Source of the DNA: Bacteroidia bacterium
GTDB lineage: Bacteria; Bacteroidota; Bacteroidia; B-17B0; Aurantibacillaceae
Reading direction: 5' to 3'
Assembly (NCBI GenBank): GCA_016787445.1
Contig: JAEUTQ010000071.1
Coordinates: forward strand, 1-43,077
DNA length: 43,077 bases
In this document: piece after piece, positions 24,142 through 33,396 of the stretch
Position numbering within the stretch: the stretch's first letter is position 1
How the letters are laid out: each line of letters begins with the position of its first letter
Notes under the pieces: model-generated
Seen by the model: only the letters and a program-made list of their open reading frames with translations
The model's database searches: none
Told to the model about the DNA's origin: nothing
Made by a program: the position numbers and the translations under genes

Positions 24142-24609
24142 TTATGGAATCACTGCGTCAATCCGTACCACCTTAATAAAACGTTTTTTATAATAAGGCG
24201 AGGAAGAATACGATGTGATGATAATGCCGTTTGCTTTTTTGCCGGAAGAAGAATGTATGAATTTCATTTCCTCACCGGGATGCGAGAGTACAATGCCTAC
24301 ATGTCCGGGTTTACGCACTTTCACATTTGTTCCGGTAAAAACAATTATATCACCGGGGCGGGCCGAATCAGGATGAATGATTTTACCCTGTTTTTCATAG
24401 TCCATACTTGCGCGCGGCACCTTAATATTAAAATGCCCGAATACATAATATACAAATCCTGAGCAGTCGAATCCCTTTTGCGGCGTGCAATTAGCATAGC
24501 AGTATTTTGTTCCCAAATGCTTTTTGGCAAATGCGATTAAAGAATCGGCTTGCGCTGACGCATTGTTAAATAATGATAAATAAAGAATGATGCTTAATGC
24601 CAATCTCAT
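24142..24609 (-). CDS. NlpC/P60 family cell-wall hydrolase
   Basis: Protein of 155 residues with a signal peptide (MRLALSIILYLSLFNNASAQ). The NlpC/P60 triad is complete: Cys49 in GFDCSGFVYYV, His103 in KPGHVGIVLS, and His119 in KFIHSSSGKKANGI. The ARPGDIIVF strand before the His is typical. The enzyme cleaves peptide cross-links (usually D-gamma-Glu-mDAP bonds) in the periplasm. I use the ATG at 24609, since upstream in-frame starts add an implausible hydrophobic extension. Single gene, divergent from the SOUL gene. Confidence 0.88.
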   Translation of the reverse strand: MRLALSIILYLSLFNNASAQADSLIAFAKKHLGTKYCYANCTPQKGFDCSGFVYYVFGHFNIKVPRASMDYEKQGKIIHPDSARPGDIIVFTGTNVKVRKPGHVGIVLSHPGEEMKFIHSSSGKKANGIIITSYSSSPYYKKRFIKVVRIDAVIP

Positions 24610-24744
24610 TATGTAAATATAGGTGAACCTATTATTTATTAATCGGTAAACTATTAACATAAATAACACCTTGCCACACACTTTACCTATTAGCCAAGAA
24701 GTATGAACAAATGAACACATAGCTTGTTATACCAATAAAATCAC

Positions 24745-25335
24745 ATGAAAACGACAATTATATTACTTGTTCTCGGAGGTCTCCTGTTTATATCATGGAA
24801 TACACTAACTACAACAAAAACAGAAATGCAAAATTATCAGGTATTAAAAAAATATAAAGGATTTGAAGTGCGGATGTATCCGCCGGCCGTATTTGCCAGT
24901 GTAACAAAACAAGGTGAGATGATGGACATCGGCAACCAAGGATTCAGAGATTTGGCAGGCTATATTTTTGGTGACAACCAGGAAGGTAATAAAATTGCTA
25001 TGACTGCGCCGGTTTACATTAATCCGGATAAAGAAGATAAGAATAAATCGGAAATGAGTTTTGTAATGCCACAAGCGTACAGTCTGAATAATTTACCTCA
25101 ACCAAAAAACAGTAGCATTAAATTATGGAAAAGCGATTCAGTAGTTGTAGCCGTACTTACATTTGGTGGATTTGCCAATAACAAAGACATTGCAAAAAAA
25201 CAAGAAGAATTAAAAGCGCTTATTCTTGAAAGTAAGCTGCAACACAAAAATAATTTCAAATACATGAGTTACAATCCCCCTTATCAATTAGTAAACAGGA
25301 GAAATGAAGTAAGTGTTGACTTAGTAAATTTCTAA
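24745..25335 (+). CDS. SOUL-family heme-binding-like protein
   Basis: Protein of 196 residues. An N-terminal hydrophobic segment (IILLVLGGLLFISW) serves as signal or anchor. The SOUL/HBP fold follows: YQVLKKYKGFEVRMYPPAVFASV, FRDLAGYIFGDNQEGNKIAMTAPVYI and SFVMPQAYSLNNLPQP. The MTAPV and FVMP motifs are characteristic. Members bind heme or other ligands; the bacterial role is unclear. It stands alone, divergent from the NlpC gene and ending 8 bp from the convergent repeat-protein gene. Confidence 0.88.
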   Translation: MKTTIILLVLGGLLFISWNTLTTTKTEMQNYQVLKKYKGFEVRMYPPAVFASVTKQGEMMDIGNQGFRDLAGYIFGDNQEGNKIAMTAPVYINPDKEDKNKSEMSFVMPQAYSLNNLPQPKNSSIKLWKSDSVVVAVLTFGGFANNKDIAKKQEELKALILESKLQHKNNFKYMSYNPPYQLVNRRNEVSVDLVNF

Positions 25336-25343
25336 AATCTCTG

Positions 25344-27887
25344 TTACTTATTCAGTAAGGTATTTACCTCCGCTAACTTTTTTGTTGCGTAAGGATCTTC
25401 AGGTTTTATTTTCAGAACATCTTCGTAAGCTGTTTTTGCCTCCGCATAACGTTTCATTTTAAAATATCCTTCCGCTTTATTTAAAGCTTCTTTATATTTT
25501 ACTGAACTTAGTCCGAGCGGTTGAGCTATTTTTCTTCGTGCATCACCATCTACATTTTCAGGTCCTTCACCGGCGGAGCCTCCACCTGATTCTTTTTCTT
25601 TAGCCGCTTGTTCTGCCGCTAATTTTTCTGCAGCCGCTTTCTCCTTTGCTTCCTTCTCTGCTTGTTCTTGTGCCAACTTATCGGCAGCGGCCTTTTCTTT
25701 CGCCAAACGATCCGCTTCCGCTTTATCCGCAGCCGCTTTTTCCTTTGCTAATTTATCAGCAGCGGCTTTATCTTTTGCAGCTTGCTCTTTCGCAATTTTA
25801 TCAGCAGCTGCTTTTTCTTTTGCCAGTTTATCTGCTTCTGCTTTTTCTGCCGCAGCCTTTTCCTTCGCAATCTTGTCGGCAGCCGCCTTATCCGCTGCTG
25901 CTTTTTCAGCTGCTAACTTATCTGCGGCTGCTTTGGCTTTTGCTTCCTCATCCGCTTTCGCTTTCAATTCGGCTGCGGCTTTATCGGCAGCAGCCTTTTC
26001 CTGTGCAGCTTTCTCAGCCGCTATTTTATCTGCCTCCGCTTTTGCTTTCGCGTCTTGTTCTGCTTTTAATTTAGCTTCAGCCTCTGCTTTTTCTTTAGCT
26101 AATTTTTCCGCGGCTGCATTTTCCTTTGCGATACGATCTGCTTCCGCTTTAGCTTTCGCCTCTTCTTCAGCTTTCGCTTTTGCGTCAGCGTCTGCTTTCT
26201 CTTTTGCCAGTTTATCAGCGGCGGCCTTTTCTGCTGCGGCTTTCTCTGCGGCCACTTTATCGGCGGCTGCTTTTGCTTTTGCCTCTTCTTCGGCTTTAGC
26301 TTTCGCTTCTGCCTCTGCTTTTTCCTGAGCAGCTTTTTCGGCAGCTAACTTTGCTTGCTCTTCTTTTGCTTTCGCCTCTGCAGCCGCTTTTTCAGCAGCT
26401 GCTTTCTCTTTTGCTAAACGTTCTGCTTCTTCTTTTGCTTTGGCTTCTTGCTCTGCTTTTTCTTTCGCTAATTTATCGGCAGCTGCTTTTTCTGCTGCAG
26501 CTTTCTCTTGTGCAGCTTTCTCTGCGGCTAATTTTTCTGCTTCTTCTTTTGCTTTCGCATCAGCTGCAGCTTTCTCTGCAGCAGCTTTCTCCTTTGCTAA
26601 ACGATCAGCCTCTTCTTTAGCCTTAGCTTCTGCTTCCGCCTTTGCTTTGGCTTCTGCAGCGGCTTTTTCCTGTGCGGCTTTTTCAGCGGCCGCTTTTTCG
26701 GCAGCCAATTTTTCTGCTTCGGCCTTCGCTTTCGCTTCTGCATCCGCTTTGGCTTTCGCTTCCGCTGCTGCCTTTTCTTTTGCGATTCGCTCTTCCTCTG
26801 CTTTTGCTTTTGCTTCTGCATCTGCCTTCGCTTTGGCTTCCGCTGCGGCTTTCTCTTGTGCTGCTTTTTCTGCAGCTGCTTTTTCTTTCGCAATTCTTTC
26901 TGCTTCGGCTTTTGCTTTGGCTTCTTCCTCCGCTTTTGCTTTAGCTTCCGCAGCCGCTTTCTCCTTTGCAATTCTCTCCTCTTCCGCTTTTGCCTTCGCT
27001 TCTGCATCCGCCTTTTCTTTTGCGGCTTTCTCTGCTGCTAATCGTTCTGCTTCTGCCTTGGCTTTCGCTTCCGCTGCGGCTTTTTCCTGTGCGGCTTTTT
27101 CAGCAGCCAATTTCTCTGCTTCTGCTTTAGCTTTGGCATCTGCTTCGGCCTTGGCTTTTGCATCTGCTTCCGCTTTCGCTTTTGCTGCGGCTTCTTCTTC
27201 CGCTTTCTTTTTAGCGTCTTCTTTCGCTTTAAAACAATTATTTACTTTAGTGAGCTGTTCCTTAGGATACGATTCATCGGGCAACAATTTATTCGCTGTT
27301 TCATAATTAATCTTCGCATTTTCACAATCGTTTTTTACTAAGGCCGCATCTCCGGCTTTATTGGCGGCTGCATATTTCTCCAATAAAATTCTTTCCGCTT
27401 CTCTGATTTTCATTAATGCACCCAGCATTTGATTCGTGTACACTTCGTCATCCATAAATTTTTTCTTGGAAGGATTGTAAGCAATTTGCGTCATGGGTTG
27501 ACTTAAAGCAGAGTAATCAATCGTAGGCAATGGTTTCGACATCGTAACACCTTCAATTTTTACAACCGCCTTAAAATTACTTTTATTCATGTCGGCAGGA
27601 ACGCCGGTTGTATTCACGGAGAATTTTTTTGAATTACATCCATCCTTTGAAATTGTTACTACATAATTTCCATTAGGCGGAATTTCCACCATAAAATTTC
27701 CGTCACCTGCGGTTACAGCACTGGCTACTTTTGTAGCACCGGAAGAAACAGTAATTAAAGCGCCGGGACAAGGCTGACCGTCTTTTTCAACAACACTACT
27801 AAATTTTAAAGTCCAATCCGGGGTTTGAGAAAATATCCATCCGGTAAAAAATACCAGCATTATTGCCGGCAACACTCTCTTCATCAT
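25344..27887 (-). CDS. Secreted protein with very long Ala/Lys/Glu-rich repeat and C-terminal TPR (paralog A)
   Basis: Protein of 847 residues. A signal peptide (to about residue 20, FSQTP) and a CarboxypepD_reg-like domain (about 25-110, [33 protein letters not shown]) are followed by a helical region with a conserved [11 protein letters not shown]. Residues about 216-768 are an almost unbroken run of [18 protein letters not shown]-type units, as in TolA-like long helices. The last 51 residues are a TPR unit ([30 protein letters not shown]). A periplasmic spacer or rod is a plausible role. The repeat encodes long Ala/Ser-rich open frames on the other strand that I regard as shadows. A paralog follows upstream. 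Confidence 0.82.
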   Translation of the reverse strand: MMKRVLPAIMLVFFTGWIFSQTPDWTLKFSSVVEKDGQPCPGALITVSSGATKVASAVTAGDGNFMVEIPPNGNYVVTISKDGCNSKKFSVNTTGVPADMNKSNFKAVVKIEGVTMSKPLPTIDYSALSQPMTQIAYNPSKKKFMDDEVYTNQMLGALMKIREAERILLEKYAAANKAGDAALVKNDCENAKINYETANKLLPDESYPKEQLTKVNNCFKAKEDAKKKAEEEAAAKAKAEADAKAKAEADAKAKAEAEKLAAEKAAQEKAAAEAKAKAEAERLAAEKAAKEKADAEAKAKAEEERIAKEKAAAEAKAKAEEEAKAKAEAERIAKEKAAAEKAAQEKAAAEAKAKADAEAKAKAEEERIAKEKAAAEAKAKADAEAKAKAEAEKLAAEKAAAEKAAQEKAAAEAKAKAEAEAKAKEEADRLAKEKAAAEKAAADAKAKEEAEKLAAEKAAQEKAAAEKAAADKLAKEKAEQEAKAKEEAERLAKEKAAAEKAAAEAKAKEEQAKLAAEKAAQEKAEAEAKAKAEEEAKAKAAADKVAAEKAAAEKAAADKLAKEKADADAKAKAEEEAKAKAEADRIAKENAAAEKLAKEKAEAEAKLKAEQDAKAKAEADKIAAEKAAQEKAAADKAAAELKAKADEEAKAKAAADKLAAEKAAADKAAADKIAKEKAAAEKAEADKLAKEKAAADKIAKEQAAKDKAAADKLAKEKAAADKAEADRLAKEKAAADKLAQEQAEKEAKEKAAAEKLAAEQAAKEKESGGGSAGEGPENVDGDARRKIAQPLGLSSVKYKEALNKAEGYFKMKRYAEAKTAYEDVLKIKPEDPYATKKLAEVNTLLNK

Positions 27888-28012
27888 AAACTCTGTATTC
27901 GAATTAATACTTAAAAATAAATAAAATATCCCAACACTTTATTGAAAAAGAATGAAGAAAAAGCGCTATTTACAAGGAGTTATAAAGGGTAATTAACGAT
28001 AATGAGGCTCAT

Positions 28013-29266
28013 TTACTTCGCAAGCAATTTATTTACTTCAGCGAGTTTATTGGTAGCGTATGGATCGGCAGGTTTTACTTTCAGAACATCTTCATAAGCT
28101 GTTTTTGCCTCTGCATAACGTTTCATTTTAAAATATCCTTCTGCCTTATTTAAAGCTTCTTTGTATTTAGCTGATGCGCCACCCAAAACTTGTGGTACTT
28201 TATGTTTACTATCGCTTTTATCAGGACCGCCTAATTGTTCCTCTTCAGGTGGTGGCATTTCCTTTGGCTTCGGCTGCTCCGTTTTAGCAACAGGTTTTGG
28301 TTTTTCTGATGCCGCTTTCTCCTTGGCTATTTTGTCTTTTTCAGCCTTTTCTTTTGCGGCCTTTTCTTTTGCTGCTTTATCTGCCGCCGCCTTTTCAGAT
28401 GCTGTTTTGTTTTTCGCGGCTGCATTTTCTTTCGCGACTTTATCTTTTTCAGCTTTGTCTGCAGCCGCTTTCTCTTTTGCTATTTTATCGGCCGCTGCCT
28501 TTTCCTTGGAAATTTTATCGGCCTCTTCCTTTGCTTTAGCAGCCTCAGCAGCTTTTTGTGCCGCTTCTTCCTTAGCCTTTAAACAGTCGCCCACTTTTTT
28601 TAATTGCTCAACAGGATACTGCTCTCCGGGAATCATCGCGATTGCTTTTTCATATAGCATTTTTGCCAACGGACAATCCGGTTTTGCCAATGCAACATCT
28701 CCTTGCTTATTGGTGTTACAAAAATTATTAATAAGGATGTTTTCAGCACTCGCTATTTTCATCACAATGCCCAAGCCTGCATCCGTGTAAGGTTCATCAT
28801 CGTCAAAGTTTTTTATTTTAGCTTCATACACTACTTTCACTAACGTTTGTTGTAATCCGGAATAATCAATGCCGGGAAATGGTTTTGCCATCACAAATCC
28901 GCCAATACTAAAACTAGGCTTCCAGCTTGGATCATTTTGTAATTCCTGCGGTACACCGGTTGTTACGATAGAGAATTTTTTTGCATTACACCCGGGATAA
29001 GAAACGGTTAAAACATATTCGCCGTTTCCGGGAACCATCACACTAAAATCGCCATTTCCGTCGCTGGTACCCTGACTGATTATTTTTGCACCTTGATACA
29101 GGGTGATGGAAGCTCCTAACAAAGATTTTTCTTCTTTATCAGCCTTAGTCGTAAGTTTCCAGGTGCGTAATTCAACATTACTGCTGATTTTCACTGACCA
29201 GTTTTGCGCCCAAGAAAATTTGGCGAGGCAGGAAAAAAGACTAAAAAGGATGACGATTCTATTCAT
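28013..29266 (-). CDS. Secreted Ala/Lys/Glu-rich repeat protein with C-terminal TPR (paralog B)
   Basis: Protein of 417 residues with the same order of parts as the downstream gene: signal peptide, CarboxypepD_reg-like domain ([20 protein letters not shown]), a central helical part with a short Cys-containing motif, a Lys/Ala/Glu repeat of only about 120 residues (225-345), then a Pro-rich link ([13 protein letters not shown]) and the same C-terminal TPR. The two C-terminal 51-residue segments differ at only 5 positions. The cell thus keeps a long and a short version side by side. Function unknown; a structural or signalling role at the envelope is a guess. Confidence 0.82.
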   Translation of the reverse strand: MNRIVILFSLFSCLAKFSWAQNWSVKISSNVELRTWKLTTKADKEEKSLLGASITLYQGAKIISQGTSDGNGDFSVMVPGNGEYVLTVSYPGCNAKKFSIVTTGVPQELQNDPSWKPSFSIGGFVMAKPFPGIDYSGLQQTLVKVVYEAKIKNFDDDEPYTDAGLGIVMKIASAENILINNFCNTNKQGDVALAKPDCPLAKMLYEKAIAMIPGEQYPVEQLKKVGDCLKAKEEAAQKAAEAAKAKEEADKISKEKAAADKIAKEKAAADKAEKDKVAKENAAAKNKTASEKAAADKAAKEKAAKEKAEKDKIAKEKAASEKPKPVAKTEQPKPKEMPPPEEEQLGGPDKSDSKHKVPQVLGGASAKYKEALNKAEGYFKMKRYAEAKTAYEDVLKVKPADPYATNKLAEVNKLLAK

Positions 29267-29352
29267 AAATTAAGTGGTAACTAAGATAGTAATTAAGCTC
29301 TCATGACGAAAAATAATTTTATACAGACTAATACAGTATTTATTAATATCCA

Positions 29353-29360
29353 TACCTTTG
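29353..29360 (+). promoter_or_regulatory. Putative -7 promoter element for ytxJ
   Basis: TACCTTTG is an exact match to TAnnTTTG and lies 9 bp before the ATG at 29370, again implying a very short or absent leader. The -33 box is not clear. Confidence 0.4.
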
Positions 29361-29369
29361 CAATAAAAC

Positions 29370-29696
29370 ATGAACTGGATCGCACTAACATCTCTTGATC
29401 AACTTTCTGAGATTGATGAATTATCAAAAATTCAGCCGGTGATGATTTTTAAACACAGCACACGTTGCAGTATAAGTAATATGGCGCTCAGTCGTGTAGA
29501 AAGCAAATGGAACGATGAAACAGGCGTTAAAGCTTTTTACCTCGATTTATTAAATTACCGTGACGTGTCGAATGCCATTAGTTCGCACTACAACGTTATT
29601 CACCAATCACCCCAAGCTTTATTAATTATAAACGGAAAATGTACTGTCCACCAGAGTCATTCCGGAATTAATGTCAATGAACTCCTTACCCATTGA
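29370..29696 (+). CDS. ytxJ: Bacillithiol system redox-active protein YtxJ
   Basis: Protein of 108 residues with a thioredoxin-like fold and a single active cysteine, Cys33, in IFKHSTRCSIS, the YtxJ signature. The C-terminal QSPQALLIINGK carries the cis-Pro-like loop and HSHSGI. YtxJ is linked to bacillithiol, the low-molecular-weight thiol of Firmicutes and many Bacteroidota, and is thought to act as a monothiol bacilliredoxin-like protein. Presence of this gene suggests that the organism makes bacillithiol; no bshABC genes are in the window. Monocistronic by spacing. Confidence 0.88.
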   Translation: MNWIALTSLDQLSEIDELSKIQPVMIFKHSTRCSISNMALSRVESKWNDETGVKAFYLDLLNYRDVSNAISSHYNVIHQSPQALLIINGKCTVHQSHSGINVNELLTH

Positions 29697-29741
29697 TACT
29701 TTAATTAGTATTCGCTAATTTGGTATTCTGGTAATTTATAC

Positions 29742-31703
29742 TTGCGGAACTTTTTAAAGATAATATTTGCTTCGCTTTTTGCATTCACGGTAAATGCTCA
29801 AAACGATTCGTTGATTAAAAAATTAATGAATGGTGTAAGAGATGCATCTTACTATGATTCGATTAAAGTTTTTAAGGCGGGCGCGGAAGTATTAAAAGTT
29901 GGAAAAGATTTTAATCAGCACGAATTACTTTCCGAATTAAACATTTACTACGGTAACCATTTTTTTTACACGATTAATTATGCGCGCGCCAAGCATTATT
30001 ATGAATTAGCGCTGAAAGAAGCACAACTTGCAAAATCATCCCATCTTAGTGTTTTAGCACGATTACGACTAACGTATATCGAAAGCGAAAAAGAACCACT
30101 GGAACAAATTGAAAAGAAAATCAGAATACTGGAAAAGGAAGCTAAAGCCACCGGTGACTTAGAAAATCAGGCTGAAATCCTTAACATGTTTGGTGTTTTA
30201 AATAATGATGCCGGCAAGTCGGATGAGGCAGCGCGCTATTATGTTGAAGGACTAAATTTAGCCAAAACAAAAAATCTTCCTTATTACGAAGCTACATTTC
30301 ACAACAACCTTGGTTTAATTAAATATGTACTGAACGACATCGACAATGCTTTGCTTGATTTTTCGGAGGTTATAAAAATTTCTAAAAAAATAAACAACAA
30401 ACGTCTTCAAAGTCATGCTAAGCTTAACATGTGTCTGATTTTACTGGCTAAGGAAAATTATAAAGAAGCGCATGAATTATTTGCCGAGGTAATCGAATAT
30501 GCTTCTGCCAATCATCATCCACTAGAATTAGCAAGCGCTTATGCGAATTTAGGCGCTGCTTATGTACAGAATAAAAATCCAAAACTAGGTTTACAGTATG
30601 CCGACAGTGCCATTCATGTATTGGAAAAATATGATTTAAAAAATGAAATGACGGAAGCATTACTTGGTAAAAGTCAGATAGAAATAGAGCTTGCCAAATT
30701 TAATGATGCCGAGAAAACACTCAACAGAGCCCATCAGTTAATTTTAAAATCTAAAAACAAAGAACAGGAATCGCAATATTACCTAGCTGTTTACGAACTT
30801 TATAACAGACAAAAAAACTACAAGAAAGCACTGGAATATTATTTGCTATTCACTTCCAGCGAAAAAGAACTTGAATCGAAATTAAATAGTAAAGCCCTAG
30901 AGGAATTACAACTCAAATACAATGTACAAGCGAAAGAAATTGAATTGGAAAAAGAAAAAACAAAATCCATTTTACTCGAAAAAAGCAATCAGGAAGAGCG
31001 TTTTATCCGTTGGATAACAATCGGCGCCTCTTTACTCTTAATCTTCCTTGTTTCCATGTTCCTTTACAATCGTTACATCCGCAGCGTGCGTGAACAACAA
31101 GCTGCATTTAGCAGGGAGTTAATCAAAAATTCAGAAGCTGAACGCAGTCGTTTAGCAAAAGATTTACATGATGATATCGGTCAATCATTATCGATATTAA
31201 AATCAAAATTCACCAATAAAAATCAATTTGAAAATACAGAGATTATCAGCAAAGAAATAGAGCGTGTGATTGATCAGACACGTGAAATCTCACGGAATTT
31301 ATACCCTTCCTACCTCGAGAAAATAGGCTTGGAACGCGCTATTGCAGGAATAACGGAGAGTGTGCAGACTAATTATCACATTGAGTGTAGCTACGATGTT
31401 ACCGGTGCAGATAGAATTCCAATGGCGACGGCAACACATATTTACCGCATATTGCAAGAATGCATTAATAACACGATTAAACACAGTGGTGCAACAGCAT
31501 TAAAAATTTCAATCGAACACAGTAAAAATGAGTACGTCTTAAATTACATGGATAATGGTAATTGGAAAAAAGGAAATATTAAAGAATCCGGTATTGGACT
31601 TCTATCCATAAAAGAACGCGCTAAAATTATTGGTGGAAACTTAACTATTGATGAAAATGATACCAAAGGATTTAAATTAACTCTTAAATTTGACCTGTCA
31701 TGA
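29742..31703 (+). CDS. TPR-containing sensor histidine kinase (NarL-type, HisKA_3)
   Basis: Protein of 653 residues. A signal peptide (LKIIFASLFAFTVNAQ) precedes tetratricopeptide repeats (about 60-370), a coiled coil, a membrane helix (about 424-446) and a kinase core. The dimerisation helix carries SRLAKDLHDDIGQSLS with phospho-acceptor His476; the ATPase domain has LQECINNTIKHSGA (N box), YMDNGNW and GIGLLSIKERAKIIGG (G boxes). This is the HisKA_3/NarX-like class. Start codon is TTG, chosen because it opens the signal peptide. It overlaps the response-regulator gene by ATGA, so the two form a pair. Confidence 0.9.
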   Translation: MRNFLKIIFASLFAFTVNAQNDSLIKKLMNGVRDASYYDSIKVFKAGAEVLKVGKDFNQHELLSELNIYYGNHFFYTINYARAKHYYELALKEAQLAKSSHLSVLARLRLTYIESEKEPLEQIEKKIRILEKEAKATGDLENQAEILNMFGVLNNDAGKSDEAARYYVEGLNLAKTKNLPYYEATFHNNLGLIKYVLNDIDNALLDFSEVIKISKKINNKRLQSHAKLNMCLILLAKENYKEAHELFAEVIEYASANHHPLELASAYANLGAAYVQNKNPKLGLQYADSAIHVLEKYDLKNEMTEALLGKSQIEIELAKFNDAEKTLNRAHQLILKSKNKEQESQYYLAVYELYNRQKNYKKALEYYLLFTSSEKELESKLNSKALEELQLKYNVQAKEIELEKEKTKSILLEKSNQEERFIRWITIGASLLLIFLVSMFLYNRYIRSVREQQAAFSRELIKNSEAERSRLAKDLHDDIGQSLSILKSKFTNKNQFENTEIISKEIERVIDQTREISRNLYPSYLEKIGLERAIAGITESVQTNYHIECSYDVTGADRIPMATATHIYRILQECINNTIKHSGATALKISIEHSKNEYVLNYMDNGNWKKGNIKESGIGLLSIKERAKIIGGNLTIDENDTKGFKLTLKFDLS

Positions 31704-32362
31704 AATTATTAATTGCCGACGATCATCCTATTTTCAGAAAAGGCCTTAAAGATCTTTTAATTGATACCTATCCGGGCGTTGAAATCATTGAATGTTCAAC
31801 CGGACTGGAAGCATGGAATAAAATTGAAGAACATAAGCCGCAAGTTTCCATTTTAGATATCAATATGCCTGAGATGAATGGCTTGGAGGTTACTAAAAAA
31901 ATCAGATTAAACCGTATTAATACAAAGGTGATTATTCTCACCATGTATAAGGAAAAAGAAATGATCCGGAAAGCGATGATAGAAGGTGCAAGTGGTTTTG
32001 TATTAAAAGATTTCGCGGTAAACGAATTAATGGATTGTATTCAAAAAGTACGCGACAACAAGAAATACATTGGTCCCGCCTTGCAAAATGCTTACAACGA
32101 AATCACTTTTGAGGATAAGAAAAAACAAGAAATGCTTGAGAAGCTTAAAAATTTAAGTCAGGGCGAGTTAAAAACATTGAAGTTGGTTAACAACAACAAA
32201 ACATCAAAAGAAATAGCAGAACTTTTGTTTTTATCTGAGAAAACCATCGAAAACTATCGCTCAAAAATTTGTCAGAAATTGGGTTTACCACCTCGAAACA
32301 ATAGCCTTGTGCTTTGGATTAACGAAAACAAGGAACTGTTATCAGCCTTAAACGAGTTTTAA
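31700..32362 (+). CDS. NarL/FixJ-family response regulator
   Basis: Protein of 220 residues. The receiver domain has acidic Asp7/Asp8 (LIADDHP), phospho-acceptor Asp53 in SILDINMPEMNG, Thr in IILTMY and Lys in GFVLKDF. The C-terminal LuxR-type HTH (about 150-210) reads LKTLKLVNNNKTSKEIAELLFLSEKTIENYRSKICQKLG. The start lies inside the kinase stop (ATGA), giving translational coupling. It should bind DNA when phosphorylated by the upstream kinase; targets are unknown. Confidence 0.94.
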   Translation: MKLLIADDHPIFRKGLKDLLIDTYPGVEIIECSTGLEAWNKIEEHKPQVSILDINMPEMNGLEVTKKIRLNRINTKVIILTMYKEKEMIRKAMIEGASGFVLKDFAVNELMDCIQKVRDNKKYIGPALQNAYNEITFEDKKKQEMLEKLKNLSQGELKTLKLVNNNKTSKEIAELLFLSEKTIENYRSKICQKLGLPPRNNSLVLWINENKELLSALNEF

Positions 32363-32451
32363 CTCAATAGTTATACTACCTCATTCAATAAAGTATACGT
32401 CGCTGATAATCTAAAGAACTAAAATTTTAAATTGCCTAAACTTTCATCCCC

Positions 32452-32562
32452 ATGAACAAGTTTATACGCAACCGATTTACTTCTATTCAGGATTTACAAA
32501 CCTTTTTATTTTGGTTTTTTCTGTTAAGCTCAGTTTTGGCTTCCGCGATTTTTGCGCTTTAA
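32452..32562 (+). CDS. Possible small membrane peptide (36 aa)
   Basis: ATG at 32452 opens a frame encoding a basic, polar start (MNKFIRNRFTSIQDLQ) and a single hydrophobic helix (LFWFFLLSSVLASAIFAL) ending at the stop. Size, charge order and the 90-bp gap it fills are right for a small membrane peptide. No ribosome site is clear, and it overlaps the end of the convergent SiaC-like gene by 4 bp. It may be spurious. Confidence 0.3.
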   Translation: MNKFIRNRFTSIQDLQTFLFWFFLLSSVLASAIFAL

Positions 32563-32921
32563 AACAATTCTATTGTAGGCGTAAGTCCGGTATTAAAAAC
32601 CAAAGTATTTGCGCTTTCGGCTAAATCTTCTTCTTCTTTATCAATAAAGAATTTCAAATTTACCTTCCCCGGATTGTTTTGATTAATTGTTTTAAGAAAC
32701 AAATTCATGATTTGGATACTGCTGGTATTATAGTAGCCCATTGTAATGTCGATTCTAAACATTTCGCCGTCCGGTACTCTATATCCCAATAACCATGTAT
32801 TTAATGAGGAATAGAACTGGCTTGGGTTTGCCATAAATGAGTTTCCCTTCATAATCATATAATGCTGTGAAGGGTCTAAACAAATGTAGGGTGAATTTTC
32901 TCTGGCCTCAATTAATATCAT
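32559..32921 (-). CDS. SiaC-like (DUF1987) partner-switch protein
   Basis: Protein of 120 residues matching SiaC/DUF1987: N-terminal strand with ENSPYICLDPS, a GNSFMANPSQFYSSLNTWL helix, and MGYYNTSSIQIMNLFL. Thr66 in YYNTSS probably corresponds to the phosphorylated threonine of Pseudomonas SiaC. In Pseudomonas, SiaC is phosphorylated by SiaB, dephosphorylated by the PP2C protein SiaA, and when unphosphorylated activates the diguanylate cyclase SiaD. Here no GGDEF protein is adjacent, so the output is unknown. The gene overlaps the kinase gene by 14 bp and ends the operon. Confidence 0.8.
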   Translation of the reverse strand: MILIEARENSPYICLDPSQHYMIMKGNSFMANPSQFYSSLNTWLLGYRVPDGEMFRIDITMGYYNTSSIQIMNLFLKTINQNNPGKVNLKFFIDKEEEDLAESANTLVFNTGLTPTIELF

Positions 32922-33393
32922 CTAACTTAATTTTAAATGTTACGAATAAATTTTTTCCTGTTTGCTTACTGTTTAATTTTAAATTTCCTTTACAGCGATT
33001 GTAGATTTCAATCAAACCCAAATTAACCGACTTATCATAGGAAACAGATTTCAGCTGCTCATTATAATGATCCTTTACATTTTTAATTCGCTTAACCACA
33101 TCGAGATTAGACTCAATTCGCTTTAAATTCGCGTCACTTACGTAATTCCCGCAGGTGATAATTACTTGCCCTTCGTTATCCTCCAGAGAAATTATACCAT
33201 AAGAACTGGATGAATAATGGGAAATTATATTCGTAATTAACTCGATCAAAATAAATTTAATATTACTCTTTGCGCGGTTAGGTAATAACCTCGTGTCAGA
33301 TATTTTTTTAATAAAAAAAACTAACACGGTTTCGTCAACCTCTCCTTCGTAATATAAAATGTATCTGTTTGTTATGTCGCCTTTCTTTATCAT
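32908..33393 (-). CDS. SiaB-like (DUF6272) protein kinase
   Basis: Protein of 161 residues with a GHKL-type ATPase look: IKFILIELITNIISHYSSS forms the N box with Glu51, Asn55 and His59, followed by GIISLEDNEGQVIITCGN and a late NLGLIEIYNR. This matches the SiaB family, which phosphorylates SiaC on threonine and opposes the SpoIIE phosphatase. It lies 3 bp after the phosphatase gene and overlaps the SiaC-like gene, so the three proteins should be made together. The ATP-binding G boxes are weak, as usual in this family. Confidence 0.78.
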   Translation of the reverse strand: MIKKGDITNRYILYYEGEVDETVLVFFIKKISDTRLLPNRAKSNIKFILIELITNIISHYSSSSYGIISLEDNEGQVIITCGNYVSDANLKRIESNLDVVKRIKNVKDHYNEQLKSVSYDKSVNLGLIEIYNRCKGNLKLNSKQTGKNLFVTFKIKLDDIN

Positions 33394-33396
33394 TTA

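Noticed and set aside
24610..24720. N-terminal extension of the NlpC/P60 protein
   Set aside because: The extension adds an odd second hydrophobic segment; the ATG at 24609 gives a standard signal peptide.
25646..27306. Long Ser/Ala/Phe- and Leu/Pro-rich open frames opposite the Ala/Lys/Glu repeat
   Set aside because: They are antisense shadows of a repetitive coding sequence (the same low-complexity codons read backwards) and show no signals of translation.
28161..28790. Plus-strand open frame opposite paralog B
   Set aside because: Antisense shadow of the Lys/Ala/Glu-rich repeat; low-complexity composition only.
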